From Cohnella hashimotonis (GTDB lineage: Bacteria; Bacillota; Bacilli; Paenibacillales; Paenibacillaceae), in contig NZ_JAGRPV010000001.1 of assembly GCF_030014955.1 (NCBI RefSeq), positions 5,766,001 to 5,830,000 on the forward strand: a stretch of 64,000 bases of DNA, in the 5' to 3' direction. The translations under genes and the position numbers were made by a program. This document shows positions 53,806 to 63,196 of the stretch, piece by piece (the stretch's first letter is position 1; every line of letters starts with the position of its first letter). Below the pieces are notes generated by a model, which did not search any database, was not told the origin of the DNA, and saw nothing but the letters and a program-made list of their open reading frames with translations.

Positions 53806-56118
53806 CTATAGCGGCCGGATAACCACGGTCTCTCCCGCGCGCATCGATAGCGCGAGCAAGCCGTCGGCATGCTCCGCCGCCGTCTCGACCGGGCTGCCGT
53901 CCAGGCGCAGCGCCCGGATCGGTTCGCCTGCGCCGACGCGCAGCCGGAGCGTCTCGCCGCCGGTCGACGTGATGCGCGCCTCCGTCAGGCGGCCGTCGCG
54001 CCACGCCAGATCCAGCTCGAAGCCGCCGCGCGCGCGCAGACCCGTGATACTGCCGGCCGGCCATGCCGCCGGCAGCGCCGGGAACAGCGCGACATGCTCG
54101 AGATGGCTCTGGAGCAGCATCTCGGCGATGCCGGCGATCGCGCCAAAGTTGCCGTCGATCTGGAAGGGCGGATGGTTGTCGAACAGGTTCGGCAGCGTCG
54201 ACATGCGCAGCAGCGCCATCGTATGGTCGTAGGCCTGCTCTCCGTCCAGGAGACGCGCCCAGAAGTTGATGATCCAGGCGCGGCTCCAGCCCGTATGTCC
54301 ACCTCCGTTTTCCAGCCGGTGCAGCAGTGTCTCGCGAGCCGCATTCGCCAGCGCCGGCGTCTCGGTCGGACTGATCGTCGTGCCCGGATGCAGGCCGAAC
54401 AAGTGGGAGATATGACGGTGCCCCGGCTCCTGCTCCTCGTAATCCTCCAGCCACTCCTGCAGCCGGCCGCCCCTGCCGATCTTCATTTCCGGCAGACGCG
54501 CCTTGGTCTCCTCCCACATGCGGCGGTCCGCCTCGTCCGTGTGCAGGATCAAGCTGGCTTGAATGCAGGCATCCAGCAGCTCCGCGATAATCTGCGTATC
54601 CATCGCCGGTCCGTAGCACAGCGTGCCGGTCTCGCCGCTCGGCAGCCGGTAGACGTTCTCCGGGGAAACCGAAGGATTGGTTACGAGATACCCTTCGGGG
54701 CTCCCCACCAGGAAGTCGACGAAAAACAACGCCGCTTCCTTTAGCGTATCGTAGGCGCGCCTTAAGAACCGCTCGTCCGGATCAAAACGGTAATGCTCCC
54801 ACAGATGCAGACTCAGCCAGGCTGCGCCCATCACCCACTGCGTAGCCGGACCGTAAATGTCCTGGGGCGCGGTATCCGCCCAAATGTCCGTATTGTGATG
54901 CGCGACGAACCCGCGGCAGCCGTACATCTCGCGGGCCGTCACCCTGCCGTTCTCCCGCATGCGCTCGACCAGCTCGAACAGGGGCTCGTGGCATTCCGCG
55001 AGGTTGCAGGACTCCGCCGGCCAATAGTTCATTTGCGTGTTGATGTTGATCGTGTATTTGCTGTCCCACGGCGGCGTCATCGAGTCGTTCCAGATGCCCT
55101 GCAGGTTCGCCGGGAGCGAGCCCGGCCTGCTGCTGGCGAGGAGCAAGTAACGGCCGAAGTGGAAATATAGCGTGATCAACCCTGCATCCTCCGCACCCTG
55201 CGCGACCTGCGTCAGCCGTTGTGCGACGGATCGGTCGTTCGCAGCATCCGTGTGCGAGCCCAGCGTCAGCTTCATTCTATTGAATAGCGGCGCGTAATCC
55301 TTAATATGTCTCGCTTTTATCCGATCGTACGTCTCAGCCGCCGCGCCCTTCAACACCTCCAAGCACTGACGCTCGGGCTCCGGATAGCGGAACGTGCTTG
55401 CCGTTGTCAGAATGAGCGTCACGGCATCGGCGCCTTCAACGAATAGATGCTCGCCGATGATGCGAACCTGCCCGCCTTCGGCGACAGCCTTGACCGCTGC
55501 CGTATAGGACAGCCCGTCCCGCCCACCGCAATCGTTGCTCATTGTGATCGTATCCGTGCCTGCTCGCCCCGACGCGTCCATATAACGCCCTTTATTTCGC
55601 TCAAAGCGCGCATTAAAAGAGATCGCCCCGGCCCGATCCGCCGTGAGACGAATGAAAACGGCCTGGTCCGGAAAGCTGCTGAATACTTCCCTGCGGTACT
55701 TCACCCCGCCGTATTCGTATGCGACGGACGCGACGGCCGATGCCAGGTCGAGCACCCTGCGATACCGCGCCGCCACGCCCTCGGGATGATCGAACCGGAT
55801 CACCAGATTGCCCGCCGTTAGATAATGCCGCTCGCTGCGCGGCGTGGCGGATAGCGCGGCTTCGGCCAGACGATGTGCTTCCTTGAGCCTGCCTTCGAAT
55901 ACCAGCTTCCGCACTTCAGGCAGATAGGTCAGAGCGTCCGGATTGTTGCGGTTGCGCGGACCGCCGTACCAGACGGAGTCGTCGTTGAACTGGATCAGTT
56001 CCTCTTCGATCGTGCCGAACACCATGGCGCCGAGCCGCCCGTTGCCGATCGGCAGCGCCGAGTTCCAGTCGCCGGACGGCTCATCGTAGGACATCAGCGT
56101 TTCAGACAACAGCTTCAT
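53806..56118 (-). CDS. GH95 alpha-L-fucosidase-family enzyme
   Basis: A 770-residue protein with the GH95 order: N-terminal beta-domain ([37 protein letters not shown]), an alpha6/alpha6-barrel with [20 protein letters not shown] and a C-terminal part. The barrel sequence also holds [18 protein letters not shown] and [16 protein letters not shown]. Family members are 1,2-alpha-L-fucosidases or alpha-L-galactosidases. No signal peptide is present. ATG at 56118 has AAAGGAG eight bases upstream; a longer frame exists without a site. It is a single-gene unit with its own terminator. Confidence 0.92.
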   Translation of the reverse strand: MKLLSETLMSYDEPSGDWNSALPIGNGRLGAMVFGTIEEELIQFNDDSVWYGGPRNRNNPDALTYLPEVRKLVFEGRLKEAHRLAEAALSATPRSERHYLTAGNLVIRFDHPEGVAARYRRVLDLASAVASVAYEYGGVKYRREVFSSFPDQAVFIRLTADRAGAISFNARFERNKGRYMDASGRAGTDTITMSNDCGGRDGLSYTAAVKAVAEGGQVRIIGEHLFVEGADAVTLILTTASTFRYPEPERQCLEVLKGAAAETYDRIKARHIKDYAPLFNRMKLTLGSHTDAANDRSVAQRLTQVAQGAEDAGLITLYFHFGRYLLLASSRPGSLPANLQGIWNDSMTPPWDSKYTININTQMNYWPAESCNLAECHEPLFELVERMRENGRVTAREMYGCRGFVAHHNTDIWADTAPQDIYGPATQWVMGAAWLSLHLWEHYRFDPDERFLRRAYDTLKEAALFFVDFLVGSPEGYLVTNPSVSPENVYRLPSGETGTLCYGPAMDTQIIAELLDACIQASLILHTDEADRRMWEETKARLPEMKIGRGGRLQEWLEDYEEQEPGHRHISHLFGLHPGTTISPTETPALANAARETLLHRLENGGGHTGWSRAWIINFWARLLDGEQAYDHTMALLRMSTLPNLFDNHPPFQIDGNFGAIAGIAEMLLQSHLEHVALFPALPAAWPAGSITGLRARGGFELDLAWRDGRLTEARITSTGGETLRLRVGAGEPIRALRLDGSPVETAAEHADGLLALSMRAGETVVIRPL

Positions 56119-56290
56119 TCTTCGCACTCCTTTACTTTCGGGTCGCTTGGCGGATCGCAATCCAAGCAAGTCCCCTCAAGTATAGGTCAACGAATCGCCA
56201 ATTTCTTGGGATAGCGATGTTCCTTTTTCTCCTATTTATACATTTTTGTCCTGCAATAAGCGTCTCGATGCCATGACGCTCTCCCCAAGC

Positions 56291-56321
56291 AAAGAAGCCG
56301 ACCACCCGGGTCGACTTCTTT
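56291..56321. terminator. Bidirectional hairpin between GH95 and cupin gene
   Basis: AAAGAAGCCGACC and GGTCGACTTCTTT pair at 12 of 13 positions; followed by GTTTT on the plus strand. It ends the cupin gene transcript. Confidence 0.8.
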
Positions 56322-56341
56322 GTTTTAAATTACAATCGCGC

Positions 56342-56908
56342 TCATTCGGCAGCCATCGCATCCGCCTTCGTCTGATGCACCGTCCCGAAGGGATGCTGCG
56401 GCGGCGCGTAGATCACGTACACCTTAAGCGGCTGGCTGCCGGTATTGGTCACGTTGTGCCAGGTGCCGGCAGGAACCATGACCGCGTCTCCTTCGCCAGC
56501 CGCAACCTGGTAATCCAGCCGGTCCTTGGTTTTTCCCATCTGCACCAGTCCCTGGCCCTCTTCGATCCGGATGAACTGATCCGTGTGAGGATGCACCTCA
56601 AGACCGATGTCGCTGCCGACGGGAATGCTCATCACGGTCACCTGAAAATGCTCACCCGTCCAGATGGCAGTACGAAACGTGTCGTTCTGCTTCGCTGTCT
56701 TTTCAATATTAATGACGACCGGTTGTTTCCCGTAGTCCTTGATGGCGTTCGCTGGCGCGGGCTGCGCGCTGAACCGCTCGTTGCCATACGGGGACGGATA
56801 GGACAGATACGCAGGCTGCTCAAAATAGGGGTAGCTGCAGCTGCGGTATAGCTCCCATACATAATAAGAGTACGCCAGGCTCGGATTGGCTTGGTGCAAA
56901 GCTTGCAT
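56342..56908 (-). CDS. Cupin-domain protein
   Basis: A 188-residue protein. The N-terminal 70 residues are Tyr/Pro-rich (SYYVWELYRSCSYPYFEQP). The cupin spans about 80-180: GLEVHPHTDQFIRIEEGQG (metal-binding His pair and Glu) and VPAGTWHNVTNTG (His). Such cupins act as small enzymes or coat proteins; the Tyr-rich start resembles spore-coat proteins (weak inference). AAGGG fits the ATG at 56908 better than the one three codons earlier at 56917. The far upstream frame extension is not supported. Confidence 0.75.
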   Translation of the reverse strand: MQALHQANPSLAYSYYVWELYRSCSYPYFEQPAYLSYPSPYGNERFSAQPAPANAIKDYGKQPVVINIEKTAKQNDTFRTAIWTGEHFQVTVMSIPVGSDIGLEVHPHTDQFIRIEEGQGLVQMGKTKDRLDYQVAAGEGDAVMVPAGTWHNVTNTGSQPLKVYVIYAPPQHPFGTVHQTKADAMAAE

Positions 56909-57012
56909 TGCGTTCATCCCTTCGCGCTTGATTACTTCATCGTATGCCCGGCGTGGGCAAATGTACCTTGGCCGCCATAGGTAGCAATCGTCGCTGCATC
57001 GTTCTAATGCCG

Positions 57013-57203
57013 AAATGCCTGCAAATATACATCTTTTTAGGCCGATTTCGCCACTTTGGGATAGGAAAGATGCAAAAATGCAGGCTTTTTCCTCGATCAG
57101 CCGGATTTCGTACTTGTGCTTTGAAAATACCTGCATATTTGCATGTATTTCATCAAGTGCCGTTGGCCGACAGAAAATACATGCGCATATGCAGGCTTTT
57201 GAC
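57013..57203. repeat. Array of four palindromic elements upstream of cupin gene
   Basis: Imperfect palindromes of about 25-31 bp at 57013-57038, 57066-57090, 57123-57151 and 57172-57203, centred 50-59 bp apart. All are built from ATGCAGG/CCTGCAT-type halves within A/T borders. After the first two, a second shared block (GCCGATTTCG / GCCGGATTTCG) follows. They may be operators, structured RNA or mobile palindromic repeats. Confidence 0.7.
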
Positions 57204-57257
57204 CTGCAAACTCCGCGCCGCCAAGCCTAGGTATGCCGAACGAACGCTTTCCCTATC

Positions 57258-57385
57258 AACGCACCACCGCCCACGCACCGCCACGCACCTACGCCCCTGC
57301 ACCGCTGCCCACGCACCGCTACCCACGACCACCGCCCACGCACCGCTACCCACGACCACCGCCCTCGCACCGCCGTCCCCTCCTA
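57258..57385. repeat. C-rich tandem repeats
   Basis: A 27-bp unit starting CGCACCGCTACCCACGACCA occurs at 57312 and 57339, with degenerate copies from 57258 and a partial one after. It probably codes for nothing. Confidence 0.8.
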
Positions 57386-57408
57386 AACACACCAATTTCC
57401 GCAAAAAG

Positions 57409-57450
57409 ATCCCCTCCAACGGCGCTTCCGTTCGAGGGGATTTTCGTTTT
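57409..57450. terminator. Terminator after exported propeller gene
   Basis: ATCCCCTCCAACGG and CCGTTCGAGGGGAT pair at 13 of 14 positions with T-runs on both strands (minus: ATCTTTTTG). Confidence 0.85.
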
Positions 57451-57498
57451 ATTCTCTTATTCTCTTATTCTCTTATTCTCTTATTCTCTTATTCTCTT
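57451..57498. repeat. Octanucleotide microsatellite ATTCTCTT x6
   Basis: Six perfect units run right up to the stop codon of the gene at 57497. The unit is not a multiple of three, but it lies outside the coding part. Confidence 0.95.
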
Positions 57499-58447
57499 AT
57501 GTCCCCAGAATCTTCTTCCGATTCAACACCGCCGCGTTCGGCGGGCCGTAATCGTGCATGACGTCGATCTTGGAGATCTCGTCGTTGTACACCTTGAACG
57601 AGCGGATCGCCGAGTACGAGTCGATCTCGGTGACGTACACTTTGCCATCGAAGTAGGACATGTAGTACGGCACGCCCTTGAAACCCATTTTCGTATACAG
57701 ATTCTCGGCGGTGCTAAAATCGGACAAGTCCTTCAGCCGGATGAACTGGTTGTAATACACCGTGATGTAGTAGTAGTTGCCGATCTTCTTAATATCGTTC
57801 ATCGCCCGGTAGCCTTCCGGCACGTCGTACTTCTGCTGCAGGGAGAAGGTGCCGTCCTTGTAATTGGCGACCAGAATCTGGTTCGGTCCGCTTACGAAGT
57901 ACATCAGGCCGTCGATAATCGAGAAGGATCTGACATACGACGCCTCCATATAAGGGAGGTTCTTCTTGCTGTCGATCACGACATGGCCGTCTTTGACCGA
58001 TAGGGTGTACATGTTCTGCGTGTCCGAGGTGAGGACGTAGAATTTCTGGGTGGCCGGATCGTAGATGGTCCGGTGCGGTCTGCCCGTAATGCCGCCGATC
58101 GCCTGCGTTCTGACGAAGCCCTTGGTCGTCAGGGTATACACGATCAGGCGGTCTCGGCCGGTGTCTTCGGTGATGAAAATGGTGCCGTTGCCCGCGATGG
58201 AGTGCGGAGCGGCTATGTAATCGTCGAGCACCTTCCACTGGCTGATCGGAAGCTTCACGTCTCGGCTGTAGAGAATTCTATGATTCCAGGAGTCGGTGAT
58301 AAAGTAGAGTCCGGAGATCTTGGTGATGAACATCGGCGAATACAATCGGTCGGCATAGGTGGCGGTAGCGGCGTTGGTCGGCGTCGACTGGAAGACGAGC
58401 GCGATCAAGAAAACGAGCATCGTGAAGCGCAGGCTTGCTTTTCTCAA
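57497..58447 (-). CDS. Exported beta-propeller-like protein
   Basis: A signal peptide (about 1-26, ending TNAAT) is followed by 290 residues with regular four-stranded units: FITKISGLYFITDSWNHRIL, GTIFITEDTGRDRLIVYTL, GLMYFVSGPNQILVANY and IGNYYYITVYYNQFIRL. This resembles NHL/YncE-type propellers; no exact family is recognised. TTG at 58447 follows GGGGAAGGGAT. It is probably a secreted binding protein; the ligand is unknown. Confidence 0.72.
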   Translation of the reverse strand: MRKASLRFTMLVFLIALVFQSTPTNAATATYADRLYSPMFITKISGLYFITDSWNHRILYSRDVKLPISQWKVLDDYIAAPHSIAGNGTIFITEDTGRDRLIVYTLTTKGFVRTQAIGGITGRPHRTIYDPATQKFYVLTSDTQNMYTLSVKDGHVVIDSKKNLPYMEASYVRSFSIIDGLMYFVSGPNQILVANYKDGTFSLQQKYDVPEGYRAMNDIKKIGNYYYITVYYNQFIRLKDLSDFSTAENLYTKMGFKGVPYYMSYFDGKVYVTEIDSYSAIRSFKVYNDEISKIDVMHDYGPPNAAVLNRKKILGT

Positions 58448-58563
58448 AATATCCCTTCCCCTCTAGTTGATGGTCATCAAATATATAACCACAACTCCCC
58501 TATTTCGTAACAGGCGAGGACAATTTGAGACAAATCCCACTGGATGGCGCGTATAAAACAAAA

Positions 58564-58584
58564 GCGCTCCCCCGAGAGGAGCGC
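58564..58584 (-). terminator. Terminator of the small protein gene at 58603
   Basis: On the minus strand GCGCTCC and GGAGCGC flank a seven-base loop and are followed by TTTTGTTTTA. Confidence 0.75.
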
Positions 58585-58602
58585 CGCGTCATATCGTTTC
58601 TG

Positions 58603-58854
58603 TTATTTCTTGCTGGTGTCGGCCGGTACAGCCGGATGATGGCTAATCGCGAATACCAACGGTTCGTCTTTGGGTTCAACGCTAGTGAAATTCGTGATCT
58701 CCTCCCGCGGCCGCGGATCAGGTTCTTTTGCGACAACTTTGCCGGCATGATTGGCCTTGGCATAGTTTAAGGATTGTCCGATAAACGTCCCTCCCATTAC
58801 GCACACGCATAATACCCCAATTAGCACAGCCCACTTCGTTCCGTTTACACGCAA
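58603..58854 (-). CDS. Small membrane-anchored protein, unknown
   Basis: About 83 residues: an N-terminal hydrophobic segment (WAVLIGVLCVCVMGGTFIG) and a polar, proline-rich tail. TTG at 58854 has GGGGGGA upstream; an ATG at 58869 lies inside that site and lacks one of its own. A terminator follows, which supports a real gene. No family is recognised. Confidence 0.5.
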   Translation of the reverse strand: MRVNGTKWAVLIGVLCVCVMGGTFIGQSLNYAKANHAGKVVAKEPDPRPREEITNFTSVEPKDEPLVFAISHHPAVPADTSKK

Positions 58855-58920
58855 TTGTATCCCCCCCATTTATTGTTATTTATTCAGACGCGGTAAAGGA
58901 GGGGATGTTGCAGTCTCGCA

Positions 58921-58970
58921 CAAACAGGACGAAGCAGAGGCTTTCCTGCTTCGTCCCGTTTGCGTTTTTT
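58921..58970. terminator. Long hairpin between two small genes
   Basis: Seventeen-base arms CAAACAGGACGAAGCAG and CTGCTTCGTCCCGTTTG pair at 16 positions; the T-run is on the plus strand. The upstream gene is on the minus strand, so the orientation is unusual. Confidence 0.65.
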
Positions 58971-58980
58971 CCCATGAATC

Positions 58981-59217
58981 TTAAATCAGCGCGATCGCCA
59001 GCAGCGTAAACAGCGACAGCGCGACGATGCCGGCCCCCCAGCCGCCGTAGCCGCCATAGCCGACGCCCCATGCGGACAACGTCAATTCGCCCTTGGCAGG
59101 CCGCAGGTACAGATTATCCCAGTCCACGCCCACGATGGTTCCCTCAAAGGCCCCGTTATGCGTAGTCACGCGCACTCTGCGGTTTTGGTGTTTGACGCAG
59201 AATTCGTACATTCCCAT
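58981..59217 (-). CDS. Small protein with Sm-like start and hydrophobic tail
   Basis: A 78-residue protein. MYEFCVKHQNRRVRVTTHNG and FEGTIVGVDWDNLYLRP look like a short Sm/SH3-like beta-barrel. A Gly/Tyr-rich stretch (GVGYGGYGGWG) leads into a C-terminal membrane helix (IVALSLFTLLAIAL). GGGAGG lies ten bases before the ATG. Similar small Gly-rich tailed proteins occur in spore formers; the function is unknown. Confidence 0.68.
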   Translation of the reverse strand: MGMYEFCVKHQNRRVRVTTHNGAFEGTIVGVDWDNLYLRPAKGELTLSAWGVGYGGYGGWGAGIVALSLFTLLAIALI

Positions 59218-59366
59218 TCGCTTCCAACCTCCCTATACGTATGCCGGCAAGGCTGATATCAACGTATGAGAGATGTACGCGCCTTGATTGGATTGATAGA
59301 GAAATGTGCGGTTGTCCACGCCGCGATTCGTTTATCGCAGCCGGTACTTCTCCCGCATCAAAACCG

Positions 59367-61271
59367 TTATTTCTCCCGAATCCACACCGTCATCTCGCCC
59401 GGCTGCCGATTGCCCCAGTAGGCGTAGGGCACCGCCGTGATGCGGACGCCGTTCTTTTGCCGGTTGACCGGCCTGTAGAGCTCGCCGCGCCAGGAGTGCT
59501 CCTCCGAACGCAGTCCTTCCCCGGTCAGGACGACGGTGCCGCCCAGCAGGTCTTCCCTATATTCCGCGACCAATTCAGCGTCCTCGGCCAGGCTAATATC
59601 CGTGAGGTCGGCGCCGTTGTCCGCTTCCTCCAGGCAATAGACGATCGGGCCGTACTGCAAAGCGACTTTACCGGCGTTCTCGTGCACCTTGGGGTTCGAC
59701 TCGATCCGCTCGACGACCATCGGCAAGTGAAGCAGAATCTCATCGCCGTCTGTCCACGTTCTGCGAATACGCGCATAGCCGCGCGTGACGATCGCATCCA
59801 GCGCCACCGGCTCTCCGTTCACCTGAATGCTCGGCTGCCTGCACCAGGCTGGTATGCGAAAAGCAATGGCGCAATCGGTCGGCGCATCGACCTGTACGCG
59901 AACCTGGATCGTACCGTCCCATGGATAACGTGTGTCCGTCCGCAAGCTGATTTTTTGCCCCCGGACCTGGAAGCTGCTCTCGTTGGCACCGTATAGATGC
60001 ATGGCGATCTCCGCTTCGTCTTGCGTAAAGAAATACGTATCCAGAGAGGCGAGCAGCCGCGCGATGTTGGGCGGGCAGCAAGCGCAGCCGAACCACGGCA
60101 CGCGCTCGGTCTTCACATGCTGCATATCGTAACGATACTGCGCGACGGCCGGATGAACCTCCAGCGGGTTGACGTAGAAATAACGCGTCCCGTCCAGCGA
60201 CATGCCGCTCAGAACTCCGTTGTACAGAACGCGCTCCATCACGTCCCCGAATCGGCTGTCCATTTCGAGCCGGAGCATTCGGGAGGCCAGCATGACCAGT
60301 CCGATGGACGCGCAAGTCTCGGTGTACGCGGTATCGTTGGGCAGATCGTAGTCGAGCGTGAACCGCTCGCCATGCTCCTGCGAGCCGAGTCCCCCGGTAA
60401 TATACATTCGCTTGGACGTCACATGGTCCCATAGCTTGCGAAGCGCCGCGGTCAGCGTATCGTCGCCGTAAGCGATCGCCAGGTCCGCCATGGCCGCGTA
60501 CAAATACATCGCCCGCACGGAATGGCCTTCCGCGGTCTCCTGCTCTCTCACCGGGGCGTGCGCCTGATGATAATCGAGCTCGAACCAACGGTCCTTGAAT
60601 TGGAAGCCGAACCCCGGATCGTCCTTGAGAAAGCTCGGCTGCTTGCCCCGCTCCTCGATAAAATGGCGACACAGCTTCAAATACCGTTCCTCCTGCGTCG
60701 TCCGGTACAGCTTGGCTAACGCGAGCTCGATCTCTTCATGCCCGCAGTACAAGTGCGTCCGCTCCGACTCGGGCCCCATGATCCGGTCGATATAGTCCGC
60801 GTAGCGGCACATGATGTCCAGGAAAGTCCGCTTGCCCGTCGATTCGTAATAAGCGACCGCCGCTTCGATCAGGTGCCCCGCGCAATAGAGCTCATGACCG
60901 AATGCGAAGTCCGTCCACCGCTTGTCGGGCTCGGCGACCGAATAATAAGTATTTAAATAACCGTCAGGCTGCTGGGCCCTGCCCATCAAGTCGACGACCG
61001 CATCGATGACGCCTTCGAGCTGCGGGTTCCGATATTGGCGCAGGCTGTATGCGGCAGCCTCGATCCATTTGGCCACGTCGCTGTCCTGAAAAACCATTCC
61101 GTAAAATGTGCCTGTCTGCTCGCCGGCCGCAATTCGGAAGTTTTCCACGGCATGACTGGGCTCCGCGCCTTCAATCTCGTCGTTCAGCGCCTTCCACTGA
61201 TAAGGAATCGTCGCGAGGGCCGTCTGCCGCACCTTGGGCTGCCAAAACTGATCACTAAGTCTAACCTGCAT
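59367..61271 (-). CDS. GH127 beta-L-arabinofuranosidase
   Basis: A 634-residue alpha6/alpha6-barrel plus beta-sandwich enzyme. The zinc/catalytic set is present: YTETCASIGLVMLA (Glu and first Cys of the HypBA1-type site) and WFGCACCPPNIARLLAS (nucleophile Cys region). FAFGHELYCAGHLIEAAVAY and HLYCGHEEIELALAKLYR are also conserved. It releases terminal beta-L-arabinofuranose from plant glycans or arabinogalactan proteins, in the cytoplasm (no signal peptide). AAGGAG precedes the ATG. The permease gene ends 60 bp upstream, so they share an operon. Confidence 0.94.
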   Translation of the reverse strand: MQVRLSDQFWQPKVRQTALATIPYQWKALNDEIEGAEPSHAVENFRIAAGEQTGTFYGMVFQDSDVAKWIEAAAYSLRQYRNPQLEGVIDAVVDLMGRAQQPDGYLNTYYSVAEPDKRWTDFAFGHELYCAGHLIEAAVAYYESTGKRTFLDIMCRYADYIDRIMGPESERTHLYCGHEEIELALAKLYRTTQEERYLKLCRHFIEERGKQPSFLKDDPGFGFQFKDRWFELDYHQAHAPVREQETAEGHSVRAMYLYAAMADLAIAYGDDTLTAALRKLWDHVTSKRMYITGGLGSQEHGERFTLDYDLPNDTAYTETCASIGLVMLASRMLRLEMDSRFGDVMERVLYNGVLSGMSLDGTRYFYVNPLEVHPAVAQYRYDMQHVKTERVPWFGCACCPPNIARLLASLDTYFFTQDEAEIAMHLYGANESSFQVRGQKISLRTDTRYPWDGTIQVRVQVDAPTDCAIAFRIPAWCRQPSIQVNGEPVALDAIVTRGYARIRRTWTDGDEILLHLPMVVERIESNPKVHENAGKVALQYGPIVYCLEEADNGADLTDISLAEDAELVAEYREDLLGGTVVLTGEGLRSEEHSWRGELYRPVNRQKNGVRITAVPYAYWGNRQPGEMTVWIREK

Positions 61272-61331
61272 GTCAATCTCTCCTTCAATGGGACAACGAT
61301 GGGACTGTGCGACAGGAGGCGCGAGCTCGGA

Positions 61332-62201
61332 CTAGCTTTTCATGCCGGTCAGCGTGATGCCCTCTACGAAGTACTTTTGACCGATCACGTAGAAAAGGAC
61401 GCCGGGGGCAAAGGACATACACGTGGCCGCCATCGTCAGCGACCAGTCCTGCTTCAATTGGCCTCTGAAATTGGTGAGCCCGAGCGCGATCGTATATTTG
61501 TCGCTACCGTTGATATAAATCATCTGCTGGAGCAGGTCGTTCCACAGCCCGATGAAGATGAACAAGGCAACGACAATCATGGCCGGCCGGATGGCGGGCA
61601 TGATGATGCTGAACAAGATGCGGAAGTACCCGGCCCCGTCGATCGTCGCCGCCTGATCGAGCTCTCTTGGAATCGAGACGATAAACTGCCGGATCAAAAA
61701 AATATTAAAAGCGCCGCCGCCGCAAAAATACGGCAGAATCAAGGGCAGATAGCTGTCATGAAGCCCCAAGCCTCGCGTCCACCCGATATACAGCGGAATG
61801 AGCGTTACCATGGCAGGCAGCAGCATCGAACCGACGCATAGCGCCCAGATCAGCTTTTTCCCGCGAAACCTTAGTCTGGCGAAGGCATAGCCGCACAAGG
61901 TCGCCGTAAAGGTCCCTGCCAGACACGAAGGAACGATAATGATCATCGTGTTCCACAAGTACTTCCAGAACTTGAAAATCTCCAGCGTCTTCTCATAGTT
62001 GGAAAACAGCCAGTCGGCCGGGAGCAGCGAAGGCGGATATTTGTAGATCTCGGCGTTCGTCATGAGCGACGTCCGGAAGATCCACCAGATCGGGAACAGT
62101 ACGAGTACGGCAAAAAACACGACGACGACCAACGTAATGAGGTTTGCCGTCCGCTCCTGGCGTTTCTTGCTCTTGAGTCTCCCGTATGCTACCTCGCTCA
62201 T
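61332..62201 (-). CDS. Sugar ABC transporter permease (MalG/UgpE-like)
   Basis: A 289-residue permease with six spans and the EAA loop LDQAATIDGAGYFRILFSII. The end FVEGITLTGMKS is typical. ATG at 62201 overlaps the TGA of the upstream permease by four bases, so translation is coupled; AAGGAGG lies 12 bases upstream. It supplies GH127 with substrate (inference). Confidence 0.93.
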   Translation of the reverse strand: MSEVAYGRLKSKKRQERTANLITLVVVVFFAVLVLFPIWWIFRTSLMTNAEIYKYPPSLLPADWLFSNYEKTLEIFKFWKYLWNTMIIIVPSCLAGTFTATLCGYAFARLRFRGKKLIWALCVGSMLLPAMVTLIPLYIGWTRGLGLHDSYLPLILPYFCGGGAFNIFLIRQFIVSIPRELDQAATIDGAGYFRILFSIIMPAIRPAMIVVALFIFIGLWNDLLQQMIYINGSDKYTIALGLTNFRGQLKQDWSLTMAATCMSFAPGVLFYVIGQKYFVEGITLTGMKS

Positions 62202-63124
62202 TTGTCGTCGTCGCCTCCTTCGTCGAAAATCCATCCTTTGGACGTTTTGAACAGTACGCCGGTGAAAGCCGCAAGAATCGCAAAAATGATAAAGGTCGTC
62301 GCGCAGGCGTAGCCCAGCTTGTAATTGACGAAAGCTTGATCGTACATCAGGTAAGTCATGAAACGCGAGGAATTGCCCGGTCCGCCGTTGGTCAAGGAAA
62401 GCGCGGGGGTAACGACCTGGAGATTGGCGATCAAGCTCATCAGCAGGTTGTAAAAGATGATCGGCGACATGCTCGGCAGCGTAATATGGCGGAAGCGTGC
62501 CCATCCGTTCGCGCCGTCGATCTGGGCAGCTTCATGGTAGACGCTAGGCACGTTCTGCAGCCCGGCCAGGAAAATGACGATCAGGTTCCCGGCCAACCAG
62601 ACCGAGATTAAGGAAAGCGAAGGAACGACATGGCTGGAGTCCGCGATAAACAGCACCTTGTGCAGGCCGATCTCGGAGAGCAGGTAGTTGAAAAAACCGA
62701 AATTCGCCTCGTACAGCCAGGACCAGCCGACATAGATGGCGGCAGCCGGCAGCACGTAGGGCACATAAAATACGGCTCTGAAAAAGCCTCTCGCCGGAAT
62801 CTTGCGATTGAGTAGCATCGCTATAAATAGGGAATAAATCATACTTCCGGCTACTGATAAGGCGGCAAAGTAGATCGTCGCGATAATGGAATCCTTGATG
62901 TAGGGGTCCGAGGTAAACAGCTTGCTATAATTGTCGAATCCGATAAACTTGGGCGCAGACAGTCCTGTCCAATTCGTCAGGCTGATGCCGAGCACGCTGA
63001 GCAGCGGCACGTAGGTAAGAAAGATCAGGCCGATAAAGGCGGGGATCAGGCAAATATATGCGACGCGCGCCTCGGCTGAATAGATTCGGGAACGTCGTTT
63101 GACCGATTTGTTGATGGTGTCCAT
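62198..63124 (-). CDS. Sugar ABC transporter permease (MalF/UgpA-like)
   Basis: A 308-residue permease with six spans. The start is RVAYICLIPAFIGLIFLTYV, and the EAA loop YHEAAQIDGANGWARFRHIT and LTNGGPGNSSRFMTYLMY are canonical. GGGGAG lies six bases before the ATG. It is the second gene of the third transporter, after the partial binding-protein gene. Confidence 0.93.
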   Translation of the reverse strand: MDTINKSVKRRSRIYSAEARVAYICLIPAFIGLIFLTYVPLLSVLGISLTNWTGLSAPKFIGFDNYSKLFTSDPYIKDSIIATIYFAALSVAGSMIYSLFIAMLLNRKIPARGFFRAVFYVPYVLPAAAIYVGWSWLYEANFGFFNYLLSEIGLHKVLFIADSSHVVPSLSLISVWLAGNLIVIFLAGLQNVPSVYHEAAQIDGANGWARFRHITLPSMSPIIFYNLLMSLIANLQVVTPALSLTNGGPGNSSRFMTYLMYDQAFVNYKLGYACATTFIIFAILAAFTGVLFKTSKGWIFDEGGDDDK

Positions 63125-63150
63125 AGCTCGCTCCCCACCTCATGTTTAAA

Positions 63151-63186
63151 GGATGACCGCCGCTTGCGCGAACCCGGCGGTCATCC
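63151..63186. terminator. Intercistronic hairpin between binding protein and permease
   Basis: GGATGACCGCCG and CGGCGGTCATCC are perfectly inverted with a 12-base loop. In sugar ABC operons such hairpins often stabilise or partly terminate the message so that the binding protein is made in excess. Confidence 0.75.
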
Positions 63187-63196
63187 TGTTTATCTA

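Noticed and set aside
56917..57136. N-terminal extension of the cupin protein by 73 residues
   Set aside because: It runs through the palindromic array, is Cys/Arg-rich without a domain, and has no ribosome site; the start near 56908 is better supported.
57013..57203. Possible CRISPR array or tRNA-like structures
   Set aside because: Palindromes differ from each other too much for CRISPR repeats, spacers share sequence, and no cloverleaf can be drawn.
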